Shown piece by piece: positions 1 to 8,064 of a DNA stretch of 64,000 nt. Position 1 is the first letter of the stretch, and each line of letters starts with the position of its first letter. Position numbers and translations under genes: made by a program. This DNA comes from Paenibacillus pasadenensis DSM 19293 (GTDB lineage: Bacteria; Bacillota; Bacilli; Paenibacillales; Paenibacillaceae). Below the pieces are notes generated by a model. It made no database searches and was not told the DNA's origin. It saw nothing but the letters and a program-made list of their open reading frames with translations. The stretch lies in contig NZ_AULW01000030.1 in the NCBI RefSeq assembly GCF_000422485.1, positions 1 through 64,000 on the forward strand, in the 5' to 3' direction.

Positions 1-39
1 ATGCTTTCCAAATTATACTACATCGCAGGGGGACATGGC

Positions 40-222
40 ATGAGACATGAAGTTGTTTTTACAAACGATCCCGGTCGTGAATCGATGGAGTTATGGGCAT
101 TGGCCACGTTGCTGGCGCATGAGGTGGAATTACCGGCAGACGTTGACGCTGTTACTGAATCCGGCCGTTATCGATTGACCTACGCCCCCCAATTCGCCCC
201 CCTAACGCCCCCCGATGTGTGA
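40..222 (+). CDS. Short hypothetical protein
   Basis: Function not recognised. A 60-codon frame starts at ATG 40 behind a G-rich ribosome binding site (GGGGG at 28-32). The same frame is open back to base 1, where another ATG sits, so the window edge may cut a longer gene. The predicted peptide is mildly acidic and soluble, with no membrane segment, cysteine motif or domain I can name. The first 380 bases look more AT-rich than the rest of the window. It could be a small orphan gene, the tail of a longer gene or a chance frame. Confidence 0.35.
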   Translation: MRHEVVFTNDPGRESMELWALATLLAHEVELPADVDAVTESGRYRLTYAPQFAPLTPPDV

Positions 223-386
223 AAAGCTTTGATCGACTTTGAAAACCCAGCCGCAAAGAAGTTAGCATTGGCGCCAAAGAAGCATTGATTTGACCCACTC
301 TGCACCTGTAGAATATAAACAAGACGCAAGTGCATGAGTGGGAGCGCGATCAGTACCTGACGCTGTATTGATGAGGGCTTAGCAAG

Positions 387-845
387 ATGAAGATCATCAT
401 CGACGATTTGAACGGCCCCGAGATCCAGGCGCTGATCGCCGAGCATCTGCGCGACATGGCGGACAGCTCTCCGCCGGAGAGCGTCCATGCGCTCGATCTG
501 AGCGGCTTGAAAAAGCCGGAGGTCACCTTTTGGAGCGTGTGGGAGGACGGCGAGCTGCTCGGCTGCGGAGCGCTCAAGCAGCTCGATGCCCGTCACGGAG
601 AGCTGAAGTCGATGCGGACGGCATCCCGTCATCTGCGCAAGGGCGTGGCGCGGGCGCTCGTGGAGCATATCATCGGCGAAGCGCGCCGCCGCGGCTACGA
701 GCGGCTCAGCCTGGAGACCGGCTCGATGGAGTCTTTCTTCCCGGCCCAGAGGCTTTATGCTTCGTTCGGATTCGTCGAATGCGGTCCGTTCGCGAGCTAT
801 GTACTGGACCCGAACAGCCTGTTCATGACCAAGGAGCTGGCGTAG
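387..845 (+). CDS. GNAT family N-acetyltransferase
   Basis: A 152-residue protein with the size and order of a single-domain GNAT acetyltransferase, which moves an acetyl group from acetyl-CoA to an amine on a small molecule or protein. The acetyl-CoA pyrophosphate loop is seen around residues 83-90 (HLRKGVARAL, the R/Q-x-x-G-x-G/A pattern), followed by a helix and the typical strand-plus-aromatic end (YASFGFVECGPF). The pattern is close to the YsnE/PhnO-like subgroup. The substrate cannot be told. The ribosome binding site is weak. The gene stands alone and ends before a strong bidirectional terminator shared with the convergent ArsR-type gene. Confidence 0.8.
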   Translation: MKIIIDDLNGPEIQALIAEHLRDMADSSPPESVHALDLSGLKKPEVTFWSVWEDGELLGCGALKQLDARHGELKSMRTASRHLRKGVARALVEHIIGEARRRGYERLSLETGSMESFFPAQRLYASFGFVECGPFASYVLDPNSLFMTKELA

Positions 846-909
846 GCGGACTCGGCTGCGCGCTTGCGTCAGCCAGCCGCGATGCTTGAAGCAAGCGGTT
901 CAGCATGAT

Positions 910-950
910 AAAAAAGAGCGTTGTCCCTTTTGCGGACAACGCTCTTTTTT
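910..950. terminator. Bidirectional intrinsic terminator
   Basis: An 11-bp perfect stem (GAGCGTTGTCC 916-926 with GGACAACGCTC 934-944), flanked by an A-run on the left and a T-run on the right. It can stop both the GNAT gene (+) and the ArsR-type gene (-). Confidence 0.9.
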
Positions 951-958
951 GGCTTTGC

Positions 959-1900
959 TCAAGGAGCGGAAGGCTCGCCGTCCTCATAGACGACCTCCAG
1001 CGCCATGTTTTCGTCATAATTGCCGAAGCCTTTGCCGAACAGCGTCATGCCTCCGCGATGGACGGCATCCTCTTCGACGGACAGACGCAGCGTCCATTCG
1101 CGGCGGCGCAGCTCGATATCCTGCAGCCGCACCTCGGACAGCTTGAGTCCGTCCATGAACGTCCCGTCGCCGGTGACGCGCAGCTGCTTGAGCAAGCCGT
1201 ATTGATTCGTGAACGGCGACCACCATTCGGGCGTGAACTTGCCGGGCCGATCGCCGTAATCGCCGGGGCTTGTCCAGGTGCACAGCTTGACGCCGTTCAG
1301 CGTGAAGGTGATGTCCGAAGGGAAGTGGTTGTTCGTCGAGGGCGCCTCCGAAGCGACCTCGAGCGTCAGCGTGAGCTCAAGCGGCCTTTGGCTGGACAGC
1401 AGATAGTTCGGCGCTTTGTATTCGACAAAGCCCTTGCCGCCGAACCAGAGGATCGCGGCGGAGATGCGGCCCGGCTCCCAGAAGTAGCGCGGATCGTCGA
1501 AGCTGCCGATGACGCTTTCCGTCGTGGCGAGGCCGCATGTCGGCTCGATGCGGAAGTCCGAGTAATGTCCGACCGGCAGCTCGATCCGGTGGCTCTTGCG
1601 GCGGACGGGAGGCAGGTCGTCGGCAAACCGGACCTGCAAGGAGCGGGCGGCAGGCTGGCATATTTTCTGCACGCCGCTTTTGCCTGGAACGAGCTCGTAA
1701 CGGAGCAGTCCCGCTTCGGCAAGCTTGCGCACATGCATCGTCATGATGGCGCTGGACAGGCTGCAGGCGGCCGCCAGCTCCTTGACGTTCATCGGCTTGT
1801 CCTGAAGCAGCCGCAGGATGCGCAGCCGGACCGGACTGGCCAGCGCCTCGTAGACAGGCAAGGAAGCCTCGGTCAGGTCAAGCGAGAGATCTTGTTCCAT
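959..1900 (-). CDS. ArsR-type transcriptional regulator with long C-terminal domain
   Basis: A 313-residue protein. Residues about 15-80 form a winged helix-turn-helix of the ArsR type ([13 protein letters not shown], then a recognition helix [14 protein letters not shown]). The remaining ~220 residues are rich in beta-strand-like, aromatic segments (for example [23 protein letters not shown]), with no cysteine cluster typical of metal sensing. Ordinary ArsR proteins are about 100 residues, so this belongs to a long-form group. By inference the C-terminal part is a ligand-binding beta-sandwich. The gene is divergent from abfA across 173 bp that hold a strong abfA promoter and a palindrome, so it probably controls arabinofuranosidase expression. 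The start ATG at 1900 has an AAAGGA site upstream. Confidence 0.8.
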   Translation of the reverse strand: MEQDLSLDLTEASLPVYEALASPVRLRILRLLQDKPMNVKELAAACSLSSAIMTMHVRKLAEAGLLRYELVPGKSGVQKICQPAARSLQVRFADDLPPVRRKSHRIELPVGHYSDFRIEPTCGLATTESVIGSFDDPRYFWEPGRISAAILWFGGKGFVEYKAPNYLLSSQRPLELTLTLEVASEAPSTNNHFPSDITFTLNGVKLCTWTSPGDYGDRPGKFTPEWWSPFTNQYGLLKQLRVTGDGTFMDGLKLSEVRLQDIELRRREWTLRLSVEEDAVHRGGMTLFGKGFGNYDENMALEVVYEDGEPSAP

Positions 1901-1990
1901 GGAATCGAATCCTTTTCAAGTCATTTTGTCTTCATCGTAAGGAAGCGGCGGATGAAATACAAGCAAGGCCTTGCCGCTGTGCAAAACACG

Positions 1991-2019
1991 TTGACGGATG
2001 GAAAGACGTTCCGTATACT
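1991..2019 (+). promoter_or_regulatory. abfA promoter (sigma-A type)
   Basis: -35 TTGACG (1991-1996), 17-bp spacer, -10 TATACT (2014-2019). Both boxes match the consensus at 5 of 6 positions. It points at abfA. Confidence 0.75.
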
Positions 2020-2039
2020 ATTCGCGTAGCTATTACTAG

Positions 2040-2057
2040 ATTAATAATAACATTAAT
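2040..2057. promoter_or_regulatory. Palindromic operator candidate for the ArsR-type regulator
   Basis: Two ATTAAT blocks (each self-complementary) at 2040-2045 and 2052-2057 lie in an AT-rich island between the abfA -10 box and its ribosome binding site. ArsR proteins bind AT-rich inverted repeats, so this is a plausible operator. Assignment is by position only. Confidence 0.4.
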
Positions 2058-2073
2058 TAAAGGAGCGTCAACC

Positions 2074-3573
2074 ATGACCGCAAAAGGCATTTTGAATCTG
2101 GACATCCAAAAAGGCAAGATCGACCGAAATGTATACGGGCATTTTTCGGAGCATCTGGGCCGCTGCATCTACGAGGGCCTCTGGGTCGGCGAGGACTCGC
2201 CCATTCCGAATACGAACGGCATCCGCAACGATGTCGTGGAAGCGCTTAAACAGATCCGGGTTCCGGTGCTGCGCTGGCCGGGAGGCTGCTTCGCGGACGA
2301 GTACCATTGGAAGGACGGCATCGGCTCGCGCGAGAAGCGCAAGCGCATGATCAACACGCATTGGGGCGGCGTTGTCGAGAACAACCATTTCGGGACGCAT
2401 GAATTCATGGAGCTGTGCCGGCAGATCGGCTGCGAGCCTTACATCAACGGCAACGTCGGCAGCGGCACGGTGCAGGAGATGGCCGAATGGGTGGAGTACC
2501 TGACCTTCGAGGGCGTCTCCCCGATGGCGGAGCTGCGCGCGGAAAACGGCCGCGAGGAGCCGTGGAAGGTGGCGTACTTCGGCGTCGGCAACGAGAACTG
2601 GGGCTGCGGAGGCAACATGCGGCCGGAGTATTATGCCGATCTGTACCGCCGCTACCAGACCTATGTCCGCAACTACGGCGGCAACCGGATCGAGCGCATC
2701 GCTTGCGGCGCGAATTCCGACGACTATCGCTGGACCGAGGTGCTCATGCGCGAGGCGGGACGATTCATGGACGCGCTGACGCTTCATTACTACACGCTGC
2801 CGCGCGACAGCTGGCAGGACAAGGGCGACGCGACCGGCTTCGACGAGGCGGAGTGGTTCTCCACGCTCCGGAAGTCGCTCCGCATGGACGAGCTGATCAC
2901 GCGCCACAGCGCGATCATGGATCAATATGATCCGGATGCCCGAGTGGCGCTCATCGTCGACGAATGGGGAACCTGGTACAACGTCGAGCCGGGCACGAAC
3001 CCGGGCTTCCTGTATCAGCAGAACACGATCCGCGACGCGCTGGTCGCATCGCTGACGTTCCATATTTTCCACGAGCATAATCGCCGCGTGCGGATGGCGA
3101 ACATCGCGCAGACGGTCAACGTGCTGCAGGCGGTCGTACTGACGGAGGGAGACAAGGCGCTGCTGACGCCGACTTATCATGTGTTCGACATGTACAAGGT
3201 TCATCAGGATGCCGAGCGGCTGGATCTGCAGCTGACGAGCGGCAGCTATCGCTTCGGCGAGGAAGAGATTCCGGCGGTCAGCGGAACGGCGACCCGCGAC
3301 CAGGAAGGGAACGTCCACATCAGCCTCTGCCATCTCGATCCTCATGCTTCGGCAGAGACGACGCTGTCTCTGCGCGGCCTGCAGGATGGCGGCAGCTGGT
3401 CGGGCCTCGTGCTCGCCGGAGACAGCATCGACGCGCACAACACGTTCGAGCATCCGGAGCGCTTGCGTCCGGAGGCGTTCGACGGCTTCAAGCGGCAGGG
3501 CGAGGAGCTGGTCGTGACGCTGCCGCCGATGTCGGTCGTGACGCTGAAGCTGAGCGCGCCGGCCCAAGCCTGA
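2074..3573 (+). CDS. abfA: Alpha-N-arabinofuranosidase, GH51
   Basis: A 499-residue GH51 enzyme that releases terminal alpha-L-arabinofuranose from arabinan or arabinoxylan oligosaccharides by a retaining mechanism. A (beta/alpha)8 barrel is followed by a C-terminal beta-sandwich. The acid/base Glu is E174 in GNENWG and the nucleophile Glu is E297 in IVDEWGTW, which fits the spacing of Geobacillus AbfA (E175/E294). [12 protein letters not shown] near residue 68 is the conserved sugar-binding stretch. There is no signal peptide, so the enzyme is cytoplasmic and acts on imported oligosaccharides. The start ATG has AAGGAG 8 nt upstream. A promoter and palindrome precede it, and the next small gene follows after 6 bp, suggesting co-transcription. 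Confidence 0.97.
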   Translation: MTAKGILNLDIQKGKIDRNVYGHFSEHLGRCIYEGLWVGEDSPIPNTNGIRNDVVEALKQIRVPVLRWPGGCFADEYHWKDGIGSREKRKRMINTHWGGVVENNHFGTHEFMELCRQIGCEPYINGNVGSGTVQEMAEWVEYLTFEGVSPMAELRAENGREEPWKVAYFGVGNENWGCGGNMRPEYYADLYRRYQTYVRNYGGNRIERIACGANSDDYRWTEVLMREAGRFMDALTLHYYTLPRDSWQDKGDATGFDEAEWFSTLRKSLRMDELITRHSAIMDQYDPDARVALIVDEWGTWYNVEPGTNPGFLYQQNTIRDALVASLTFHIFHEHNRRVRMANIAQTVNVLQAVVLTEGDKALLTPTYHVFDMYKVHQDAERLDLQLTSGSYRFGEEEIPAVSGTATRDQEGNVHISLCHLDPHASAETTLSLRGLQDGGSWSGLVLAGDSIDAHNTFEHPERLRPEAFDGFKRQGEELVVTLPPMSVVTLKLSAPAQA

Positions 3574-3579
3574 CGCAGC

Positions 3580-3849
3580 ATGGCCGATACCGACTGCAAG
3601 GGCTGCCGGGAAGGCTACCGGGTGACCGAGGCGCAGATGCAGAGGCTGCTTGCGACGTCGGCATTCGCCCCGGACAAGCGGGTCGAGGCGGCGACCTATG
3701 AGCGCCGCCTCGAGGCCTGCCGATCGTGCGCGAAGCTGGAGGATGGAGTCACTTGCCGGGCCTGCGGCTGCATCATGCCCGTTGTCGCCTGGCTGCGAGC
3801 GCGCGAATGTCCTTTGCCGGGGCAGCGGCGCTGGGCGAGCGAGCCATAG
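3580..3849 (+). CDS. Small cysteine-rich protein (DUF6171-like)
   Basis: An 89-residue protein with cysteines in pairs: CKGC near the N-terminus, then CRSC, and CRACGC followed by a further Cys near the end. This looks like a small zinc-binding protein and resembles the DUF6171 group of Bacillus and Paenibacillus, by recall and not by search. It has no membrane segment. It begins 6 bp after the abfA stop and is closed by a strong terminator, so it is probably the second gene of that transcript. A direct role in arabinose metabolism is not evident. Confidence 0.65.
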   Translation: MADTDCKGCREGYRVTEAQMQRLLATSAFAPDKRVEAATYERRLEACRSCAKLEDGVTCRACGCIMPVVAWLRARECPLPGQRRWASEP

Positions 3850-3874
3850 CGGCGACGGGCAGTTAGACGGGAGG

Positions 3875-3943
3875 AACGGCTCCGGCAGCTTGGACCGGGC
3901 GATCGGGCAGGATCGCCGGTTCGGCTGCGGAGCCGTTTTTTTT
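3875..3943 (+). terminator. Intrinsic terminator after abfA unit
   Basis: AACGGCTCCGGCAGC (3875-3889) pairs with GCTGCGGAGCCGTT (3924-3937) around an inner GC-rich hairpin, followed by a run of eight T. Confidence 0.8.
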
Positions 3944-4025
3944 GCTGCCGTCCTTCCGGTCTATCGCTCTCGACGTCCGCATATGCTGAGTCCGAGAGAA
4001 TCGGCAACGGAAGGGAGTGACATGC

Positions 4026-4604
4026 ATGAGCTCGTCCCGCAGGCGGGTCCCGCCCGGACCGCTGCCGCCATCGGCGCTATCCCGAACGGCCGGCGTCATG
4101 CTGCCGCTGTACCGGGAGTTCCTGCGCAGCAGGAAGTTCGCCGAACGCTGGTGCGAAGCGGTGCGCGAGGCGGATCTCGACACGCTGCTGAAGCTGCTCG
4201 GCCGGTTCGTGCCGCGCCGGGACATCCAATCGTTCAGCACGAACGGCATCGGCTTTTTCGCGGATGTGCGGGTCGCGGAGCCGTTCGGGCATTATACCAA
4301 CGCGACGACGATCGTGCCCGGCATGGCGCAGTTCACCTTTCAGCCGGAAGCGCTGCGGCTCATCAGCCGTGCGATCCTGCCGCTTTATCGGAGGCTGTCG
4401 TCGAATCCGGCCTATGCGCGGCTGGTCGCGCTGGCGGTCAGCCGCAGCGACGAGGGGAGGCTGAAGCGCCTCGTGCTGCCTTATGCCCGAAGCCGCTATC
4501 TTGCCGGCATCCATATCGAGAGCGCGGGCTTTTATATGAGCTTCAAGCTGCCGGGAAGCCGCCTCGTCTATGTGAATGAATTTTTCCAGGAGAAGCTTCG
4601 TTGA
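4026..4604 (+). CDS. Conserved hypothetical protein
   Basis: Function not recognised. A 192-residue, strongly basic and arginine-rich protein with no signal peptide or clear membrane helix. The first ~25 residues are low-complexity (Ser/Arg/Pro), and the remainder looks like a compact alpha/beta fold with many hydrophobic segments. A GTG at 4017 is possible, but AAGGGAG (4011-4017) sits 8 nt from ATG 4026, which makes the ATG the better start. It lies alone between the abfA terminator and the convergent lexA gene. Confidence 0.65.
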   Translation: MSSSRRRVPPGPLPPSALSRTAGVMLPLYREFLRSRKFAERWCEAVREADLDTLLKLLGRFVPRRDIQSFSTNGIGFFADVRVAEPFGHYTNATTIVPGMAQFTFQPEALRLISRAILPLYRRLSSNPAYARLVALAVSRSDEGRLKRLVLPYARSRYLAGIHIESAGFYMSFKLPGSRLVYVNEFFQEKLR

Positions 4605-4641
4605 ACGCCGCCTCGGCATCGCGAAAAACGAGAACCTTTGA

Positions 4642-4675
4642 CAAAAAAGCGCGCACTCTGTCGGAGTGCGCGCTT
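4642..4675 (-). terminator. Terminator of lexA
   Basis: A perfect 10-bp stem (GCGCGCACTC 4649-4658 with GAGTGCGCGC 4664-4673). The A-run at 4643-4648 becomes a U-run on the minus strand. The plus side has no good T-run, so it mainly serves lexA. Confidence 0.75.
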
Positions 4676-4766
4676 CGTTGAATAAGGGCGGAAGCGGCTG
4701 GGTAATGAAGGAAACTCGGCGCCGTCAGGCCTCTCGGGACGAGCGGCCGGAAAAGGGCGGACAAGC

Positions 4767-5390
4767 TCAGTGGATGTCGCGGAACAATCCGATCACCTTG
4801 CCGAGGATGCTGACATTTTTGAGCCGGATCGGCTCCATCGAGGCATTTTCGGGCTGCAGGCGGATGTGGTCCTTCTCTTTGTAGAAGGTCTTGACGGTGG
4901 CCTCGTCATCCTCCGTCATCGCGACGACGATGTCGCCGTTGGTCGCGGAGGACTGCTGGCGGACGATGACGTAATCGCCGCTATGTATGCCGGCCTCGAT
5001 CATGCTGTCGCCGATGACGCTGAGCATGAACACGTCATGGTCGCCGACGAAATGGGCCGGGAGGGGGAAGTACTCCTCGATGTTCTCCGTAGCGGTGATC
5101 GGCATGCCGGCCGTGACCTTGCCGACGACCGGAATCTTGCTGACCGCGGTCGGGAAGGGCAGCTCCGTCGGGGAATCGCCGTCAAGGATCTCGATCGCGC
5201 GCGGCTTGGTCGGGTCGCGGCGGATCAGGCCTTTCTTCTCCAGGCGGTCGAGATGGCCGTGGACGGTCGAGCTGGATGCCAGCCCTACCGCTTCGCCGAT
5301 CTCGCGGACCGAAGGCGGGTATCCCTTGTCGCGGACTTCGTTTTTGATGAAGTCGAGAATCGCCTGCTGGCGGTTGGACACTTTAGACAT
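4767..5390 (-). CDS. lexA: LexA SOS repressor
   Basis: A 207-residue repressor of the SOS regulon, cut by itself when RecA filaments form on damaged DNA. It has an N-terminal winged helix ([11 protein letters not shown], recognition helix SSSTVHGHL) and a C-terminal S24 protease domain. The cleavage bond is A94-G95 (VTAGMP), the catalytic Ser is S129 (GDSM) and the Lys is K167 (ATVKTF). The length matches B. subtilis LexA (205). A GTG 9 bp upstream is in frame, but ATG 5390 has a better-spaced GGAG. It is divergent from the yneA-like gene. A LexA-box-like site overlaps its own -35 box, so autorepression is expected. Confidence 0.97.
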   Translation of the reverse strand: MSKVSNRQQAILDFIKNEVRDKGYPPSVREIGEAVGLASSSTVHGHLDRLEKKGLIRRDPTKPRAIEILDGDSPTELPFPTAVSKIPVVGKVTAGMPITATENIEEYFPLPAHFVGDHDVFMLSVIGDSMIEAGIHSGDYVIVRQQSSATNGDIVVAMTEDDEATVKTFYKEKDHIRLQPENASMEPIRLKNVSILGKVIGLFRDIH

Positions 5391-5437
5391 CGCACTCACT
5401 CCAAGAATAGGTATAGTAGACCATACGCGTTTTCAAA

Positions 5438-5466
5438 AGTATACCACAGAACCCGAGTTCGTACAA
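5438..5466 (-). promoter_or_regulatory. lexA promoter
   Basis: Minus strand: -35 TTGTAC (5466-5461), 17-bp spacer, -10 TATACT (5443-5438). The -35 box overlaps the first LexA-box-like site (5464-5477). Confidence 0.7.
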
Positions 5467-5477
5467 ACATAAGTTCG
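5464..5477. promoter_or_regulatory. LexA box 1
   Basis: CAAAC-ATAA-GTTCG, a full match to CRAAC-N4-GTTYG. It overlaps the lexA -35 box and abuts box 2. Confidence 0.7.
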
Positions 5478-5478
5478 A

Positions 5479-5492
5479 GAAACAGCTGTTCG
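5479..5492. promoter_or_regulatory. LexA box 2
   Basis: GAAAC-AGCT-GTTCG. Only the outer first base departs from CRAAC-N4-GTTYG. It lies 15 bp from box 1. Confidence 0.6.
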
Positions 5493-5512
5493 CCCGATCG
5501 ATCGCAGGGAAG

Positions 5513-5526
5513 GGAACAAATGTTCC
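5513..5526. promoter_or_regulatory. LexA box 3
   Basis: GGAAC-AAAT-GTTCC. The GAAC-N4-GTTC core is perfect and only the outer bases differ from the Bacillus consensus. Confidence 0.7.
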
Positions 5527-5535
5527 AAAATGCCG

Positions 5536-5564
5536 TTGACGGAAACAAGCGTTCGTGCTAATCT
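5536..5564 (+). promoter_or_regulatory. yneA promoter
   Basis: -35 TTGACG (5536-5541), 17-bp spacer, -10 TAATCT (5559-5564). LexA box 4 (5542-5555) lies wholly inside the spacer, a classic repressible arrangement. Confidence 0.75.
5542..5555. promoter_or_regulatory. LexA box 4
   Basis: GAAAC-AAGC-GTTCG, one outer mismatch. It lies between the -35 and -10 boxes of the yneA promoter, exactly 29 bp from box 3. Confidence 0.65.
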
Positions 5565-5570
5565 GAAGCC

Positions 5571-5584
5571 AGAACAAATGTTTG
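5571..5584. promoter_or_regulatory. LexA box 5
   Basis: AGAAC-AAAT-GTTTG, one outer mismatch. It lies exactly 29 bp after box 4 and just before the ribosome binding site of the yneA-like gene. Confidence 0.7.
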
Positions 5585-5597
5585 GGGAGTGGATTTC

Positions 5598-6080
5598 ATG
5601 TTGACATTATCGGGATACAGCAGTCCAAGACAAGCCGCATCTTCGCCGTACGACGGCGGGCTCTCGCCCATGACCTCCGATATGGACCGCGCCGCGAGCC
5701 AGCTCCGCCGCGCATCCTCTGCCCGTGCCGGCGCCGGGCCGCGGCGTGCCGCCGCGAGCCGCGAGCGGGCTTCGTTCCGGCCGGCTTCCTCATGGACGGT
5801 CCGCCGCCTGCTGCCGTGGACGGTCTCGGCGCTGCTGCTTGTCCTGCTTCTCGTCAGCCTCTGGGGCGTCGGCGGAGCCGAGGGAGCCGAGATCGCTCCG
5901 GCTGGACCGGACGAAGGAACCGTAGTCGTGACCGCCGGCGATACGCTCTGGTCGATCGCCTCCGCTCACGCCATCGCCGCCGATACCCGGGAGGGCGTCT
6001 ATCGCCTTCAGAAGCGCAACGGCCTCGCTTCCCCGTCGATCGAGCCAGGCGACACGCTCATCATTCCGGCCACCCGCTGA
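5598..6080 (+). CDS. yneA: YneA-like SOS cell-division inhibitor (LysM domain)
   Basis: A 160-residue membrane-anchored LysM protein. The order is an Ala/Arg/Ser-rich cytoplasmic stretch (1-67), one membrane helix (about 72-92, leucine- and valine-rich) and an extracytoplasmic LysM peptidoglycan-binding domain (about 105-158: VTAGDTLWSIA ... PGDTLIIP). In B. subtilis, YneA stops division during DNA damage and is encoded divergently from lexA. The same position and the LexA-box cluster in front support that role here. B. subtilis YneA is about 105 residues, and the extra length is the N-terminal tail. ATG 5598 has GGGGAG 8 nt upstream. A GTG at 5589 is part of that site and is rejected. Confidence 0.85.
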   Translation: MLTLSGYSSPRQAASSPYDGGLSPMTSDMDRAASQLRRASSARAGAGPRRAAASRERASFRPASSWTVRRLLPWTVSALLLVLLLVSLWGVGGAEGAEIAPAGPDEGTVVVTAGDTLWSIASAHAIAADTREGVYRLQKRNGLASPSIEPGDTLIIPATR

Positions 6081-6128
6081 CCTTCGGCCTATGCTGCGGC
6101 CTCCCCCCATAATGAGAGACTCCCCATT

Positions 6129-6168
6129 CAGCCCTCCGGCCTCCGCCTGAGGGCCGGGCTGCTTTCTT
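6129..6168 (+). terminator. Weak terminator or hairpin after yneA
   Basis: CAGCCC (6129-6134) pairs with GGGCTG (6156-6161) around CGGCC/GGCCG. The following CTTTCTT is a poor U-tract, so termination may be partial and allow read-through into the DUF896 gene. Confidence 0.45.
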
Positions 6169-6238
6169 GACATGTCTTCCCTCATCGTTCAAAGTGAGAA
6201 GGAAAAGCATTTTTCGGTCGAGGGGGGAGGAATCGGAA

Positions 6239-6433
6239 GTGGATATCAATGCGCTGATCAACCGGATCAACGAGCTGTCCCGCAAGGATAAGACGATCGG
6301 ACTCACGCCCGATGAAGTCATAGAGCGCACCCGCCTGCGCAAGGAATACCTGGACAATTTCAAGCGCAATTTCAGGCAGCAGCTGGACAGCATCGAATGG
6401 ACGGACGGACCGGAGAAGGAGAAGGAGGAATAG
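6239..6433 (+). CDS. ynzC: DUF896/UPF0291 protein, YnzC-like
   Basis: A 64-residue protein matching the DUF896 (UPF0291) family: INRINELSRK at the start, then GLTPDEVIERTRLRKEYL and a basic FKRNFRQQL helix. The family is a short helical hairpin of uncertain function. In B. subtilis ynzC lies in the lexA-yneA-yneB-ynzC cluster and is damage-induced. Here yneB is absent but the neighbourhood is kept. The start is GTG 6239, because GGGGGGAGG (6222-6230) is 8 nt upstream and the conserved part starts there. The aldo/keto reductase gene begins 1 bp after the stop. Confidence 0.9.
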   Translation: MDINALINRINELSRKDKTIGLTPDEVIERTRLRKEYLDNFKRNFRQQLDSIEWTDGPEKEKEE

Positions 6434-6434
6434 C

Positions 6435-7433
6435 ATGGAATACCGTCTTCTTGGCCGCAGCGGCCTCGTCGTCTCGGAGCTGTGCCTCGGGACGATGACG
6501 TTCGGCCATACCGCGTCGGAATCCGACAGCGCGCGCATGATCGAGGAATTCCGCGAGCAGGGCGGGAACTTCCTCGATACCGCGAACGTATATGTGCAGG
6601 GCCGCTCGGAGGAGATCGTCGGACGCGCGATCAAGCCGTATCGGGACGAGATCGTGCTCGCGACGAAGGTGCGGATGCGCACCGAGCCCCATGTCAACGG
6701 CGTCGGCTTGTCCCGCAAGCATATCGTGCAGAACGTAGAGGCAAGCTTGAAGCGGCTCGGCACGGACTATATCGATCTTTATCAGGTGCATGTGTGGGAC
6801 CGCCTCACTCCGCTCGACGAGACGCTGCGCGCGCTCGACGATCTCGTGGCCGCCGGCAAGGTGCGCTACATCGGCTGCTCCAACTATCTCGCCTGGCAGA
6901 TGATGAAGGCGCTCTCCATCAGCGATGCGAGGGGCTGGTCGCGCTTCGTAAGCGTGCAGCCTCAATACAGCCTCGCCTGCCGGGACATCGAGCGCGAGCT
7001 GGTGTCGCTCAGCCTGGAGGAGAATGTCGGCATCATTCCGTGGGCGCCGCTTGCAGGGGGCTTCCTGACCGGCCGCTACGGCAAGGACAAGCCGACGGAA
7101 GGCCGGCTGTCCCGTCCGTCGGGAGAGAGCGCATGGGAGCTGCGGGCGACCGACCGCAACTTCGCCATCCTGGACAAGCTTCAGGAGATCGCCGAGGCGG
7201 CGGGGCGGACCCCGGCCCAGACGGCGCTGCGCTGGCTTATCCAGGCGCCCGGCGTCGTCTCGCCGATCTTCGGCGCCAGCACGCTGGAGCAGTTCCGCGA
7301 CAACATGGGCGCCGCGGGCTGGACGCTGCAGCAGGACGCCTGGGCGGAGCTGGACGAGGCGAGCCGCCTGCCGGACGATTATCCGACGCGCTTCATCCGC
7401 AAGTTCGACCGCGGCCTGATCCCGGCCGAATGA
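6435..7433 (+). CDS. Aldo/keto reductase
   Basis: A 332-residue NAD(P)H-dependent oxidoreductase with a TIM-barrel fold that reduces aldehydes or ketones. The catalytic tetrad is visible: D48 and Y53 in FLDTANVY, K78 in LATKVR, and a His near 118 in LYQVHVWD. The C-terminal cofactor-binding loop is in the segment SPIFGASTLEQF. The sequence resembles the YajO/Tas-like AKR group of soluble bacterial enzymes. The substrate cannot be deduced. The gene follows the DUF896 gene after 1 bp and may be read from the SOS-controlled yneA promoter by read-through. Confidence 0.9.
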   Translation: MEYRLLGRSGLVVSELCLGTMTFGHTASESDSARMIEEFREQGGNFLDTANVYVQGRSEEIVGRAIKPYRDEIVLATKVRMRTEPHVNGVGLSRKHIVQNVEASLKRLGTDYIDLYQVHVWDRLTPLDETLRALDDLVAAGKVRYIGCSNYLAWQMMKALSISDARGWSRFVSVQPQYSLACRDIERELVSLSLEENVGIIPWAPLAGGFLTGRYGKDKPTEGRLSRPSGESAWELRATDRNFAILDKLQEIAEAAGRTPAQTALRWLIQAPGVVSPIFGASTLEQFRDNMGAAGWTLQQDAWAELDEASRLPDDYPTRFIRKFDRGLIPAE

Positions 7434-7497
7434 CGTGCGGGCCGCGCGCGGCCCGCTTCAACGAGTAGAAAAGAATTCTAGATGGAGGTCATCCGAT

Positions 7498-8025
7498 TTG
7501 TCACGCTCCTGGGAACGCAAGGTGCGCCGGAATTCGGCGCAGCTCAACAAGAATTTGAAAAAAAGAGGCATCGATCCGATCGCGGCGAAAAGCTCTGCCG
7601 CCAGCTCGAGCGCGACGACGCGCTTCAAGGGCCGCAACTTCATCTCGCCGATCCTGCTGCTGCTGTTCGTCGGCGCCTATACGCTGCTGATGCCGATGCA
7701 GGTTCAGGAAGACGGCACGAGCCAGACGTTGAGTTGGTTCGTCGTCGCCGCATACGCGTTCCTCGCGCTGATGTTCTTCGTGCGGCGCCCGTACCTGCAG
7801 GTCGGAGCGGATCATGTGCAGACTCGCCGCATGATGGGGGACAAACGTCTTGGCAAGGATGAGATCAAAAGCATCATGGTGCAAAAGGGATATGTCGTCA
7901 TCCAGCCGGCAAAAGGCGGCAACTGGGTGTTCTCGCGCTTGATGAACCGCTATCCGGTCGAGCAGATGGGCGAACGGCTGGAGAAGCTGGCTGCGGCGCA
8001 CGGCATTCCTTTCCAAAAAAGCTAG
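7498..8025 (+). CDS. Two-TM membrane protein of unknown function
   Basis: Function not recognised. A 175-residue protein with a basic N-terminal ~50 residues (SWERKVRRN ... KRG), two membrane helices (about 60-78 and 93-111) and a C-terminal cytoplasmic segment of ~65 residues that looks like a small PH-like or beta-rich domain ending in a helix. The start is read as TTG 7498 because GGAGG (7484-7488) is 9 nt upstream and no ATG fits. It lies between the aldo/keto reductase and a HAD phosphatase, all on the same strand with short gaps, so one transcript is likely. Confidence 0.7.
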   Translation: MSRSWERKVRRNSAQLNKNLKKRGIDPIAAKSSAASSSATTRFKGRNFISPILLLLFVGAYTLLMPMQVQEDGTSQTLSWFVVAAYAFLALMFFVRRPYLQVGADHVQTRRMMGDKRLGKDEIKSIMVQKGYVVIQPAKGGNWVFSRLMNRYPVEQMGERLEKLAAAHGIPFQKS

Positions 8026-8064
8026 CCTAGACAATTCGGACGAGTGCCGGGGGGAGACGGGAAC

